NCBI GenBank assembly: GCA_035559535.1
Contig: DATMBG010000022.1
Span: forward strand, 248,001-312,000
DNA from: Candidatus Limnocylindrales bacterium
Lineage (GTDB): Bacteria; Moduliflexota; Moduliflexia; Moduliflexales; JAUQPW01
DNA: 64,000 nt
Direction of reading: 5' to 3'
The notes beneath the pieces are model-generated. The model did no database searches and was not told where the DNA came from. It saw only the letters and a program-made list of their open reading frames with translations. Shown piece by piece: positions 35,892 through 44,608 of the stretch. Numbering within the stretch: the first letter of the stretch is position 1; each line of letters begins with the position of its first letter. The translations under genes and the position numbers were made by a program.

Positions 35892-36734
35892 TTAAGATTC
35901 CAGCATAAACCGCATGATCACTTTTCCGATTCTGATTTCAGCTCCAGGCTCCAATTTGACTTTTTTTATGGAAGTTTCATTCACATAAGTGCCGGTGCTG
36001 CTGTTGGCATCCTCGATATAATAGCGTTCCTTGTCATAGTGGATGATGGCATGTCGGTCGGAAATATCCAACATGTCTGCGGGAAAGCGAATATCTGCCA
36101 GGGGACTTCGGCCCAGGATGGTTTTATGAAAGATCAAACTAAACTTCTTCCCTTTCATGGGTTCCCCACTTAAAACTTCCAGGAATGCCGTCGGTTTACC
36201 GGTTGGAGGTCTCAAGGAACCGGGTTTTTCATCTCTGGCCTTTAATTCCGGATTTTTTTCCTTCTTCACCCGCCTGCCTTCACCCTTTCTTTTACTAACA
36301 GAAGCAGACGACAGGAGTTTTTCGGGAGTTTTTCCGGATTTCTTGAAAGGAGGTAAAACTTTTGGTTCCTGAGCCGGTTTAATTTCTTGCGGGCTAACCG
36401 GGGGAAGCAGATCTATGGCAAAATGGGTGGTAAGAGTTCTATCCTCGACAAAAGAAATAGAAATAGGCGTGGTGATGAGTTTATACCCTTTTTCCAATAC
36501 CCGTTGATTCAACTGATACGTCAACTGTTCTTGAAGACGGGGCAGTGTTGGAGAAAGTTGTTGAAAATTTTTTGGATGCAATCGAATTTTATAGGCATGG
36601 GGAACATAGGTTTCTGTAGGTAATATCCACATATACCTTTCCATATGCTCTTCCAGGGCTTTTTTGAGCTGCTCGGGGTAAAACTCGGATTTACCAGATA
36701 TCCATAAGAGAATATTCTTTAAAAAGTTCTTCAT
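35892..36734 (-). CDS. DUF3662-FHA protein (FhaA-like)
   Basis: The 280-residue protein has an N-terminal DUF3662-like domain (about 1-110) resembling that of actinobacterial FhaA, a Lys/Pro-rich linker (115-185) and a C-terminal FHA domain. The FHA motifs are ILGRSPLADI, ISDRHAIIHY and EDANSSTGTYVNE, which keep the Arg, Ser, His and Asn residues that bind phosphothreonine. It should be a cytosolic adaptor for Ser/Thr kinase signalling. In actinobacteria FhaA is encoded with FhaB, a RodA/FtsW protein, a PBP and PknA/B; here a SEDS protein is about 4.5 kb away but no kinase is in the window. A good promoter lies at 36804-36832. Confidence 0.82.
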   Translation of the reverse strand: MKNFLKNILLWISGKSEFYPEQLKKALEEHMERYMWILPTETYVPHAYKIRLHPKNFQQLSPTLPRLQEQLTYQLNQRVLEKGYKLITTPISISFVEDRTLTTHFAIDLLPPVSPQEIKPAQEPKVLPPFKKSGKTPEKLLSSASVSKRKGEGRRVKKEKNPELKARDEKPGSLRPPTGKPTAFLEVLSGEPMKGKKFSLIFHKTILGRSPLADIRFPADMLDISDRHAIIHYDKERYYIEDANSSTGTYVNETSIKKVKLEPGAEIRIGKVIMRFMLES

Positions 36735-36803
36735 ATTTTATGGCGCGTCCTTTACGATTAAGGCCTGAGTAGAAAAGTTAAATCGAATAAAATGCTAGCA
36801 AAA

Positions 36804-36832
36804 GTTATACCGAATCTTTTATAATCCGTCAA
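36804..36832 (-). promoter_or_regulatory. Sigma-70-type promoter for the FHA protein gene
   Basis: On the minus strand TTGACG (36827-36832) is followed after 17 bases by TATAAC (36804-36809), about 70 bases upstream of the start at 36734. Confidence 0.65.
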
Positions 36833-36874
36833 GCTTTTTCTATTAGAAAAGGTTGTTTCCAGAGAAAATAAAAG

Positions 36875-36904
36875 TTGACTTTCCCCCTTTGGGCTTCATA
36901 TAAT
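36875..36904 (+). promoter_or_regulatory. Strong sigma-70-type promoter for sdhAB
   Basis: TTGACT (36875-36880), an 18-base spacer and a perfect TATAAT (36899-36904). Transcription would start near 36911 and produce a long leader of about 190 bases before sdhA. Confidence 0.7.
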
Positions 36905-37100
36905 TCATAAAGATTTATCCACCTGAACAGAGGTACACCGGACCCTAAGGATAAGACCGTAAGTGACAAAGTCACAAATCCCTGCAAAGACCGGGCAGGT
37001 GACAGAAAAGGTTTCAGGTTCTTTTGATCTCGAGGAGGGACCGGGGTGATACCTTCCGGGTTTTGGGGGTTTGGTGACTTTGGAGCCGGAAAAACGGAAG

Positions 37101-38837
37101 ATGAAAAATCCTAAGATAGCTATTGTAGGGGGTGGCCTGGCCGGCCTTATGTCTGCCATTAAGCTGGCCGAGAAAGGATATGCCTTGAGTCTTTTTTCCC
37201 TTGTACCGGTTAAACGTTCCCATTCGGTGTGTGCCCAAGGAGGGATCAATGCCGCCAAAAATATCAAAGGGGAGGGAGATTCTCCCTGGCAGCATTTTGA
37301 GGATACCATCTATGGAGGGGATTTTTTAGCTAATCAGCCTCCAGTCAAAGGGATGTGCGAAGCAGGCCCGGGAATTATCGATCTGCTGGACCGCATGGGG
37401 GTTATGTTCAACCGAACCCCGGAAGGTTTGATCGATATGCGTCGATTTGGTGGGACTAAATACAATCGGGCAGCTTTTGCAGGTACGACCACCGGTCAGC
37501 AGCTTTTATATGCTTTGGACGAGCAGGTGCGCCGGTATGAGGCAGCCGGACTGATTAAAAAATATGAGGGTTGGGATTTCCTATCCGCTGTCATCGATGA
37601 AGCGGGAATTTGTCGAGGGCTCTGTGCCATGAACTTAACGACCCTGGAAGTTCGAACTTTTCCGGCAGATGCAGTTGTGCTGGCCACCGGAGGGATCGGG
37701 TATATTTTTGGTAAGAGTACCAATTCCATCATTTGCAATGGGAGTGCTGCCAGTGCCGTTTATCAACAAGGGGCCTATTATGCAAACGGTGAGTTCATCC
37801 AGATCCATCCTTCGACCATCCCTGGAGAGGATAAACTCCGTCTCATTTCAGAATCCGTTCGGAGCGAAGGGGGACGGTTATGGACGTATAAAGATGGAAA
37901 ACCCTGGTATTTCCTGGAGGAATGGCACCCAGAGTACAAAAATCTGGTTCCTCGAGACATTGCCTCCCGGGCTATTTATAAGGTCTGTTACGAGTTAAAG
38001 CTGGGGATCCAGGGAAAAAATCTGGTTTACCTGGATATCACCCATCTGGATCCCCAGCTTATCGAGACGAGACTGGGAGGAGTGGTGGAAATCTACCAGA
38101 AATTTATGGGAGAAGACCCCCGGAAGGTCCCCATGAAGATTTTTCCCGGTATGCATTACTCCATGGGCGGGCTCTGGGTGGATTATAATCAGATGACAAA
38201 TATCCCGGGACTCTTTGCCGTAGGGGAATGTGAATATCAATATCATGGAGCCAATCGATTAGGAGCTAATTCCCTTTTATCCTGCTTTTACGGGGGAATG
38301 ATCATCGGAAGATCCGTGGTGGAATATACAACCGGATTACAATCCGGAGTAGAAAGTGTTTCCTCTACGGTATTTGAGCGTGAACTGAAACGTCAGCAGC
38401 AAATAAACGATCAGCTCCTCCGTTCTGCCGATGGCCCTGAAAATCCTTATCAAATCCACAAAGAAATGGGAGAGTGGATGACCCAGCATGTAACCGTTAT
38501 TCGCTATAACAAGAACCTTCAAGAAACCGATCATAAACTCCAGGAACTCCTGGATCGATATAAAAAAATCGGATTAAACGATCGCGGGAACTGGGCAAAT
38601 CCTTCCCTTCCCTTTGCACGTCAGTTATACAATATGCTTCAACTCGCCCGTGCCATTACCATCAGTGCACTGGCCCGTAACGAAAGCCGGGGGGCCCATT
38701 ATAAACCTGAATTCCCCAACCGGGATGACGAAAACTGGCTCAAAACTACCAAGGCCCGCTTCACTCCCCATGGACCTGAATTAAGTTATGAGCCGGTGGA
38801 TGTGTCGTTAATTAAACCGAGACCGAGGAAGTATTAA
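37101..38837 (+). CDS. sdhA: Succinate dehydrogenase/fumarate reductase flavoprotein subunit
   Basis: I start at ATG 37101 (MKNPKIAIVGGG), where the FAD dinucleotide fold begins; an in-frame TTG at 37071 is less likely. The protein is about 578 residues. GGGLAGLMSAIKLAE is the FAD-binding motif, HSVCAQGGINAA carries the His that binds FAD covalently, and FIQIHPSTIPGE, HYSMGGLWVDY and GECEYQYHGANRLGANSLLSC are the substrate and FAD regions. Sequence and size fit the B/E-type enzymes of Bacillus and deltaproteobacteria, not the E. coli type. It oxidises succinate or reduces fumarate at the inner membrane with SdhB. No SdhC anchor gene is adjacent, so the anchor must be encoded elsewhere. Confidence 0.93.
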   Translation: MKNPKIAIVGGGLAGLMSAIKLAEKGYALSLFSLVPVKRSHSVCAQGGINAAKNIKGEGDSPWQHFEDTIYGGDFLANQPPVKGMCEAGPGIIDLLDRMGVMFNRTPEGLIDMRRFGGTKYNRAAFAGTTTGQQLLYALDEQVRRYEAAGLIKKYEGWDFLSAVIDEAGICRGLCAMNLTTLEVRTFPADAVVLATGGIGYIFGKSTNSIICNGSAASAVYQQGAYYANGEFIQIHPSTIPGEDKLRLISESVRSEGGRLWTYKDGKPWYFLEEWHPEYKNLVPRDIASRAIYKVCYELKLGIQGKNLVYLDITHLDPQLIETRLGGVVEIYQKFMGEDPRKVPMKIFPGMHYSMGGLWVDYNQMTNIPGLFAVGECEYQYHGANRLGANSLLSCFYGGMIIGRSVVEYTTGLQSGVESVSSTVFERELKRQQQINDQLLRSADGPENPYQIHKEMGEWMTQHVTVIRYNKNLQETDHKLQELLDRYKKIGLNDRGNWANPSLPFARQLYNMLQLARAITISALARNESRGAHYKPEFPNRDDENWLKTTKARFTPHGPELSYEPVDVSLIKPRPRKY

Positions 38838-38880
38838 CCCTATTCCCCCTTAACCCTAACCAGATAATAATCCATCGTGC

Positions 38881-39630
38881 ATGGAGACAAAGACGGTATA
38901 TCTAAAAATTAAACGGCAAAGGAGACCTGAGGAGGCACCCTATTGGGAGGAATTTGAAATTCCTTATCGACCCAATATGAACGTGATCATAGCCCTGCAA
39001 GATATTCAGAAAAATCCGGTTACCCGGCAAGGACAGAAGACAACGCCGGTTGTCTGGGATTGTAATTGTTTGGAAGAAGTCTGCGGGGCCTGTTCGATGA
39101 TCATTAACGGTCAGGTCAGACAGGCCTGTTCGACTCTGATCGATAAACTCTATCAACCCATTGTCCTGGCACCCATGACCAAATTCCCGGTTATTCGGGA
39201 CCTGCTGGTGGACCGGAGCCGCATGTTCGAGAGTCTAAAAAAAATAAAAGGCTGGATTCCCATTGATGGGACCTATGATTTGGGACCGGGTCCCAGAATG
39301 GCCGAATCTGAACGGCGTAAAGCCTATGACTTTTCCCGATGCATGACCTGTGGCTGTTGCCTGGAGGTCTGTCCACAGGTAAATCCCTTATCTGAATTTA
39401 TGGGCCCGGCTGCATTGGGACAGGTCCGGTTATTTAATACCCACCCAACCGGACAAATGAACCAAGCAGAACGATGGGAAGCTATTATGGGACCCGATGG
39501 TATTGTCAATTGTAGTAACGATCAAAATTGTGTGAAAGCCTGTCCGAAAAATATCCCTTTAACCGAAGCCATTGCAGAGCTTAACCGGGACCTGACATTC
39601 TACGGTATCTTAGGATTATTGAGGAGATAA
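38881..39630 (+). CDS. sdhB: Succinate dehydrogenase/fumarate reductase iron-sulfur subunit
   Basis: The 249-residue protein contains all three clusters. A plant-type [2Fe-2S] site uses C63, C68, C71 and C83 (NCLEEVCGAC). The ferredoxin-like part has CMTCGCCLEVCPQ and CSNDQNCVKACPK for the [4Fe-4S] and [3Fe-4S] centres. It passes electrons from SdhA to the membrane quinone site. It lies 43 bases after sdhA in the same operon. The C-terminal LGLLRR ends the protein, and no anchor gene follows; the next gene is a sulfite-oxidase-like protein. Confidence 0.93.
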   Translation: METKTVYLKIKRQRRPEEAPYWEEFEIPYRPNMNVIIALQDIQKNPVTRQGQKTTPVVWDCNCLEEVCGACSMIINGQVRQACSTLIDKLYQPIVLAPMTKFPVIRDLLVDRSRMFESLKKIKGWIPIDGTYDLGPGPRMAESERRKAYDFSRCMTCGCCLEVCPQVNPLSEFMGPAALGQVRLFNTHPTGQMNQAERWEAIMGPDGIVNCSNDQNCVKACPKNIPLTEAIAELNRDLTFYGILGLLRR

Positions 39631-39818
39631 CCGACTTGACCGGTGTAAGGATTCTAAATATCCAACGACAGATAAGTAAGTCAACCTATCAGAAATTGTA
39701 AAAACTGAAAGGATTCCCCTGAATGGCCGATTCCCTATAGAAGCTACAAAGTAAAGAAGAGTTGAATCCTGGAAAATAGGTTCTTCGTACTTTTGTAGTA
39801 GATTACCTGTGAAAGACT

Positions 39819-40403
39819 ATGTCTCGAAAAACCACAGATCCCAAACGAATACCTCCGGGCCAAACGGTTACGGAGAAATTTCCTGTACTTCATGTAGGTT
39901 CTATTCCAACCTTCGATGAAAAAACCTGGGATTTCCGGGTTACCGGACTTGTAGAAAACCCAATACGACTGACCTGGAGTGAGTTTCTTCAACTTCCCAA
40001 AGTAACTATTATCAGCGATTTCCATTGTGTAACGACCTGGAGTCGCTTCGATAACGTTTGGGAAGGGGTTAGTTTCAGATATCTTGCAGATCTGGTTAAG
40101 CCGAAACCGGAAGCCCGGTATGTTGTGACCGATGATGGGAGGGGTTATACTGCCAATCTTCCCCTGGAGGTTTTGATGGATGAGGACGTTCTGTTTGCTT
40201 ACAAACACGACGGTCAGCCCCTAGCCCCTGAACATGGAGGCCCCCTTCGATTGGTGGTTCCTAAAAGGTATGCCTGGAAATCTACCAAATGGGTTCGCGG
40301 GGTTCGCTTCCTCCAGGAAGATGAACCGGGTTACTGGGAAGTTAGAGGGTATAGTAATACAGCCGATCCCTGGACAGAAGATCGATTCAGCCAGGGCTGG
40401 TAA
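39819..40403 (+). CDS. Sulfite-oxidase-like molybdopterin oxidoreductase, cytoplasmic
   Basis: The 194-residue protein is a compact sulfite-oxidase-fold domain. FRVTGLVENPIRLTW opens it and DFHCVTTWSRFDNVWEGV carries C70, the expected molybdenum-ligating Cys. DVLFAYKHDGQPLAPEHGGPLRLVVPKRYAWKS-type text near the C-terminus contacts the pterin. It lacks the dimerisation and haem domains of true sulfite oxidases and, unlike MsrP/YedY, has no Tat signal, so it should be cytosolic with molybdenum cofactor. Small proteins of this kind are widespread but their substrate is generally unknown. No heme partner is adjacent. Confidence 0.85.
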   Translation: MSRKTTDPKRIPPGQTVTEKFPVLHVGSIPTFDEKTWDFRVTGLVENPIRLTWSEFLQLPKVTIISDFHCVTTWSRFDNVWEGVSFRYLADLVKPKPEARYVVTDDGRGYTANLPLEVLMDEDVLFAYKHDGQPLAPEHGGPLRLVVPKRYAWKSTKWVRGVRFLQEDEPGYWEVRGYSNTADPWTEDRFSQGW

Positions 40404-40424
40404 TACAAAGAGGCAGGATATTAG

Positions 40425-40490
40425 ATACACGAGAATACGGGGACAGGGAGGTTATTTCCTCGTCTCCATGTCCTCGCATTGTTTATGACT
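40425..40490. repeat. ATACGGGGACAGGGAGG-type repeat with fold-back arm
   Basis: GAGAATACGGGGACAGGGAG is followed by CCTCGTCTCCATGTCCTCG, giving an imperfect hairpin between convergent genes. It is related to the block at 18940-19020 and may serve as a bidirectional terminator. Confidence 0.5.
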
Positions 40491-40511
40491 TATATCCCCG
40501 CGTCGGAAATT

Positions 40512-40877
40512 TTATCGCGGATTGGCGGGTACCCATACCTGATGTTGGGGAATCCACTGACCATTAACCCACTGACCAGGAACTGTGACCCAATAACCAG
40601 CCCCGGGGTTGTAAGTAGAATAACCTAAAGTTGGATTACCGTATTGACCGTATCTTTGCTGATCATATTTATCCATGGCATTTCCGATCACAGCCCCGGT
40701 TAACCCACCTAATGCCGTACCGATTAAAGTACTCTGTGTATCATGGCCAATGGCCTGTCCAGCCAGAGCTCCAGCCCCAGCACCTATGGCAGCTCCGGTT
40801 TCCGTTCGATACCCGGCACAACCCGCCGTCCACAACAAAAGACCTATAACCAGTAAAATTAAACCTGGCTTTTTCAT
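40512..40877 (-). CDS. Glycine-zipper outer-membrane lipoprotein
   Basis: This 121-residue protein starts with a lipoprotein signal ending in the lipobox WTAGC (Cys20), giving a lipid-anchored protein. Residues 28-66 form a glycine-zipper 2TM domain (GAAIGAGAGALAGQAIG and GTALGGLTGAVIGNAMD). The C-terminus has the aromatic WVTVPGQWVNGQWIPQHQ motif often found in this class of small envelope proteins. It resembles 17-kDa surface antigen/YMGG-type lipoproteins, which are linked to outer-membrane integrity. A clear AAAGGAG site precedes the ATG. It is one of the better pieces of evidence that the cell is diderm. Confidence 0.85.
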   Translation of the reverse strand: MKKPGLILLVIGLLLWTAGCAGYRTETGAAIGAGAGALAGQAIGHDTQSTLIGTALGGLTGAVIGNAMDKYDQQRYGQYGNPTLGYSTYNPGAGYWVTVPGQWVNGQWIPQHQVWVPANPR

Positions 40878-41301
40878 GTTATCTCATCTCCTTTATCTTA
40901 GATGCTAGAAAAGCCTTAGCCCAACTGGATCCTTTTAACCCTTGGCTTCTCTAACTTCTAATTCCTATATTAATATAAGCGATTATTTCCAACCCGCAAG
41001 GAGTATACCATCCATTGAGATTTATCTCTCCAAACAAGGAAGACGTTGCCAAAATAAAAAAGTTGCAAAAATTCTTGAAACTCTCCTAAAAAAATCTTCA
41101 AGGTGAATACGAAATTCCCATTGACAAAACCTATTTTTATAAGGAAAATCCAGGGGTAAAAATCAAATTCATCCACACCTTGTTTCCAGGCCGGAACCTC
41201 ACAGAGGATAACCGGAAGGATTCAACTCTTTTTCACATTCTTAAGTCAACAACCCGGGGCCCTGCCTGGAGCTGAGAACAGGGAAGAAGGAAAGAATTTG
41301 C
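40878..41301. other. Intergenic region upstream of the SEDS protein gene
   Basis: I see no supported gene. It is AT-rich. A TTGACA at 41121-41126 has no correctly spaced -10 box. A minus-strand frame of 68 codons (40970-41176) has no recognisable product and no ribosome site. Confidence 0.4.
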
Positions 41302-42813
41302 ATGCTAAATTTGGAGTCTATTCCAAGCTCGTTCCATAGCTTTTTTCTGGGAAGTTATAGCCTGACTCTGATAAGTATTTTTTTCTTTAGCTTTATTATA
41401 TTCTTCGGTCAGGCCCGTTGGATTTCCCGGCTTAAATTTATTTTATTATCGATTCTGGTCTGGTTTACACTGTTTATAGGTTTCTACCCCCTGGTCAGAG
41501 ATAACTTCCAACTGAATCGTTACTTTGAACTGTACCTGATTTCTTATTTGTTTGCATTTATTTTCATGCTTCACCAGGTCAATTACCGGAATTATGCACT
41601 TTTTCCCCTGATAACTTTACTCAACGGAACCGGACTTCTCTTACTCTATCGCTTGAGTTATTTTTCTCATCTGAACACGCAAAAAGAGTTCAGCAAACAG
41701 GCTTTATTTTCGGCGGTTGGACTTTTTTTTATGGTTTTAACCACCTGGACCCTTAAGGTAACCCTTCAGGTCGATGTACACAGGGATAGCTTTGCCTTGT
41801 TAAAACCCCCCAAACTGGATCTAGTCCTGGGCTGGATCATTAACCACCTGATATTTAATAACTTTGTGTCTTATCACTTCTGGCTCATTATCACGCTTAT
41901 TTTATTGACAATTCCCATTATCTTTGGAACAGGCATGCGGATCACTTTAAGTGGGGTTCAGTTTCAACCCAGTGAGTTTGTTAAAGTTACGTTTATTTTT
42001 TACCTTACCTATCATTTGGTTAAATATCGAGAAAAGATCGGAGGATGGGAAACACCTCTTCGCCAACGGTTAGGATTTCTTATCTTTCCCCTAATAACCT
42101 TATCTTTACCTTTTGCTGGTTATGTTCTCCAAAAGGATTTTGGACCTTTGATGCTCTATTCGTTGGTGTTGATGGCCATGTTCTTTGTCGGAACATCTCG
42201 GATATTTGAGGTTGCTTTCATCATAAGTCTTTTTACCCTGATTATTTACGTGTATAATACTTTCTCCTCGGTTATCAATGCCGTTATACCAAAATACGCT
42301 TCGATTATTGTGGATCGGATCAATATCTGGCAAAATCCCTGGTTGCACACAAAGGGTGAGCAAATTGTTCGTTCTTTATGGGCCATTAAAGAGGGAGGGC
42401 TCTGGGGAACAGGCCTGGGGGCTGGACATCCTGAATTTTTTCCTTCTGAGGTTCAGCATGACTTTATTTTTACCTTAATGACCCATGAATTAGGCCTGTT
42501 GGGTGGTTTCTTGATCATCCTGGCTTATATTGGTTTTTGTCTTTTGGGGATCCGAATTGCCTTTGCAAACCGTAAAGATTATACCTGGAATGCTAAATGG
42601 GCTGAACTTCGACTTATCCTTGCCTTGGGATGTACTTTGATTATTTTTGTCCAAGCCATGATTAATATCGGTGGGGTTATCAATTTTAGCTTGATGACCG
42701 GGATCACCTTACCTTTCGTAAGTTATGGAGGGACTTCCATTATGGTGAGTTATATCGTGGTAGGGATATTATTGTTTTGTTCCCTCAGCCGAAGGGAGTT
42801 TACTTTCGTTTAA
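41302..42813 (+). CDS. SEDS-family peptidoglycan glycosyltransferase (FtsW/RodA/SpoVE)
   Basis: The 503-residue protein is polytopic, with about ten hydrophobic segments. Family motifs are FQPSEFVKVTFIFYL, QKDFGPLMLYSLVLMAMFFVG (its Asp is the catalytic position in RodA/FtsW), QIVRSLWAIKEGGLWGTGLG, DFIFTLMTHELGLLG and LPFVSYGGTSIM at the C-terminus. It polymerises lipid II, normally together with a class B PBP. No such PBP is adjacent, so RodA versus FtsW cannot be decided. The N-terminal part (first about 200 residues) is longer than in RodA and similar to the longer actinobacterial-type FtsW/RodA proteins. The DUF3662-FHA gene nearby is reminiscent of that arrangement. Confidence 0.85.
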   Translation: MLNLESIPSSFHSFFLGSYSLTLISIFFFSFIIFFGQARWISRLKFILLSILVWFTLFIGFYPLVRDNFQLNRYFELYLISYLFAFIFMLHQVNYRNYALFPLITLLNGTGLLLLYRLSYFSHLNTQKEFSKQALFSAVGLFFMVLTTWTLKVTLQVDVHRDSFALLKPPKLDLVLGWIINHLIFNNFVSYHFWLIITLILLTIPIIFGTGMRITLSGVQFQPSEFVKVTFIFYLTYHLVKYREKIGGWETPLRQRLGFLIFPLITLSLPFAGYVLQKDFGPLMLYSLVLMAMFFVGTSRIFEVAFIISLFTLIIYVYNTFSSVINAVIPKYASIIVDRINIWQNPWLHTKGEQIVRSLWAIKEGGLWGTGLGAGHPEFFPSEVQHDFIFTLMTHELGLLGGFLIILAYIGFCLLGIRIAFANRKDYTWNAKWAELRLILALGCTLIIFVQAMINIGGVINFSLMTGITLPFVSYGGTSIMVSYIVVGILLFCSLSRREFTFV

Positions 42814-42889
42814 CCGTTTGAGAATATTTTTTTCTTGATCTTCGTCTTGTTTACGCCTATTATAATTTATAACCTTAATCAGGAGTTCT

Positions 42890-44497
42890 ATGCTGGATCA
42901 TAATATCCTCATAGTTGGAACAGATCCCAGTGTGGTCGGTTTACTGAACATCCATCTGGAGGAAGAGGGGTTTTCAGTTTCCATTTCCGATAATATCCCC
43001 GATAGTCTTTCTTACCTGGAAAGAAAGAAGTTCGATCTGGTGGTGTTAGATCTTACGGAACTGGGAGCCGAACTTTATCACAGGGTCGGGAGTAATCCTG
43101 AAACCGCGGACATTCCTTTTATTTTATTGAATCCCTGGGGGGAAAAAATCTCCTTTACCCCCCGTTCTCGAGATCACATTGTGGAAGATATGAACATGGA
43201 GGAGATTGTAGGCAAGGTCAAAGATCTTCTCCATATTACCCAGGAACTGCAAAAATCGAATTCTAAACCGTCTGTTAAAGTCCAGGAACCGGAAAGTGCA
43301 CCTGCAGAACTTCCCATAACAGTGGAAGATGGGGTTGTGTTTAAAGGATGTCTGGAGAAAATAAGGATCGATGAGATTTTAAGAGGCCTCTCCCTGATGG
43401 GAAAGAGTGGTAAACTTCTGGTCACGTATGGAGAGCGAAAGGGCTTTCTTTACTTTACGCAAGGTCATGTGGTCCATGCAGTGACCGGAAATTTAAAAGG
43501 GGAAAAGGCGGTATACCGGCTCCTCCTCTGGCATAAGGGACAATTTTTATTTGATCCCCAGACCATCTTAATAGAACAAAACATCCATACTCCCACGGAG
43601 ACCCTTCTCATCGAATGCTCTCGACGTCTGGATCAATACAAACACCTGCTTACCCAGCTTCCCTCTTTAGAAACACGGATCGAGACGTTATCCCTGAGCC
43701 AGCTTAAGTCCTTAAACTCCCAGGAGATGAAGATTTTGAGTATAGCCAACCGTCAGCCGACCCTTCTACGCCTTATCGAGACATGTCCCCTGGATGATGG
43801 AATTACCCTTCAGATCGTAGCCCGGTTCTACAAGCAGAAGGTCATCGGTCCGGTAGAAGAAGAGGAAGAAGAAGCTACCCAAGCAATCCCATCCCCGGAA
43901 CCTACAGCGGCTTTAGAGGGTAACCTGAAAGAGATTAATATTGGGGAAGTCATTCAAATTCTGGTACTAAGCCGGAAGGAAGGAAGGCTTCTGGTTGCCT
44001 GGGAGGATCGTAAAGGGGAAGTTTACATCCAGAATGGAAACATTACCTATGCGACGGTCGAGCGTCTCAAAGGGGAGAGTGCCGTCTACCGGCTCCTAAC
44101 CTGGCGAGAAGGAAAATTTCGCTTTGACACCGGGGTTACCCTAAAGGGTCGTAACGTTCAAAAATCCCTGGAAAGTATCTTCTTCGAAGGTCTGGATATT
44201 TTAGAAGAATATAAGCGGTTTATGGAACAATTCCCTTCCCTGACGGCTTACGTGGAGGTTATCTCGGTTACGGGTCAAGAAAAGATCACACCAGATGAGG
44301 CAAAGATTCTAAAAGTCGTTAATGAATCGGATACCCTCCAGGATATTATTCACCACAGTCCCTTTGAAGATCTCAAGACGCTCAAAATTTTGAGTAAGCT
44401 TTATTCGGATCGTATCATCGGAATAAGTAAAGGGGCACCGGATAAAAAGTCCCAATCGGTTAATTATGATCAAATCGCAGATGATTTGTTTGGATAA
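42890..44497 (+). CDS. Receiver-like protein with two DUF4388 (PATAN) domains
   Basis: The 535-residue protein starts with a receiver-like domain (about 1-120) that keeps a candidate acceptor D54 (LVVLDLTE) but lacks the usual double-acid motif (ILIVGTDPSV). Two DUF4388 domains follow, near 145-225 and 345-425. They are clear duplicates, for example GKLLVTYGERKGFLYFTQGHVVHAVTGNLKGEKAVYRLL (split as GKLLVTYGERKG and VHAVTGNLKGEKAVYRLL) versus GRLLVAWEDRKG and YATVERLKGESAVYRLLTW. DUF4388/PATAN modules act in gliding, polarity and cytosolic signalling proteins. Each is followed by an equivalent helical segment. It precedes the MEMO-like gene. Confidence 0.8.
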   Translation: MLDHNILIVGTDPSVVGLLNIHLEEEGFSVSISDNIPDSLSYLERKKFDLVVLDLTELGAELYHRVGSNPETADIPFILLNPWGEKISFTPRSRDHIVEDMNMEEIVGKVKDLLHITQELQKSNSKPSVKVQEPESAPAELPITVEDGVVFKGCLEKIRIDEILRGLSLMGKSGKLLVTYGERKGFLYFTQGHVVHAVTGNLKGEKAVYRLLLWHKGQFLFDPQTILIEQNIHTPTETLLIECSRRLDQYKHLLTQLPSLETRIETLSLSQLKSLNSQEMKILSIANRQPTLLRLIETCPLDDGITLQIVARFYKQKVIGPVEEEEEEATQAIPSPEPTAALEGNLKEINIGEVIQILVLSRKEGRLLVAWEDRKGEVYIQNGNITYATVERLKGESAVYRLLTWREGKFRFDTGVTLKGRNVQKSLESIFFEGLDILEEYKRFMEQFPSLTAYVEVISVTGQEKITPDEAKILKVVNESDTLQDIIHHSPFEDLKTLKILSKLYSDRIIGISKGAPDKKSQSVNYDQIADDLFG

Positions 44498-44608
44498 CTA
44501 ACCCTCAGTTGTCCGTTGCTGTCGGGCCATGGAGAAAGGCACAGTAAATATTCGCTTCCAGATATGTGAAGTCTCCATGGCTTACTAGATAACGGACCCT
44601 AGACAGCT

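Larger units (their letters stand above)
36735..37100. other. Divergent promoter region and sdhA leader
   Basis: No gene, and in particular no membrane-anchor gene, can be read here. It contains back-to-back promoters (36804-36832 minus and 36875-36904 plus). The leader to sdhA, about 190 bases long, holds two small stems, GTGAC/GTCAC (36963-36975) and CCTGC/GCAGG (36981-36999). Confidence 0.6.

Noticed and set aside
36905-37070. Cyclic-di-GMP riboswitch in the sdhA leader, suggested by CTGCAAAGACCGG
   Set aside because: Only a short CAAAG-type match exists; the paired helices and the upstream GGCAAACC-like element are missing.
37071-37100. Upstream TTG start for sdhA
   Set aside because: The FAD motif begins directly after ATG 37101, and the added residues have no counterpart in the family.
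41121-41150. Promoter TTGACA...TATAAG upstream of the SEDS gene
   Set aside because: The spacing is about 11 bases, too short for a sigma-70 promoter.
40970-41176. Minus-strand 68-codon frame in the gap before the SEDS gene
   Set aside because: It has no ribosome site and no recognisable family, and the DNA is AT-rich with biased composition.
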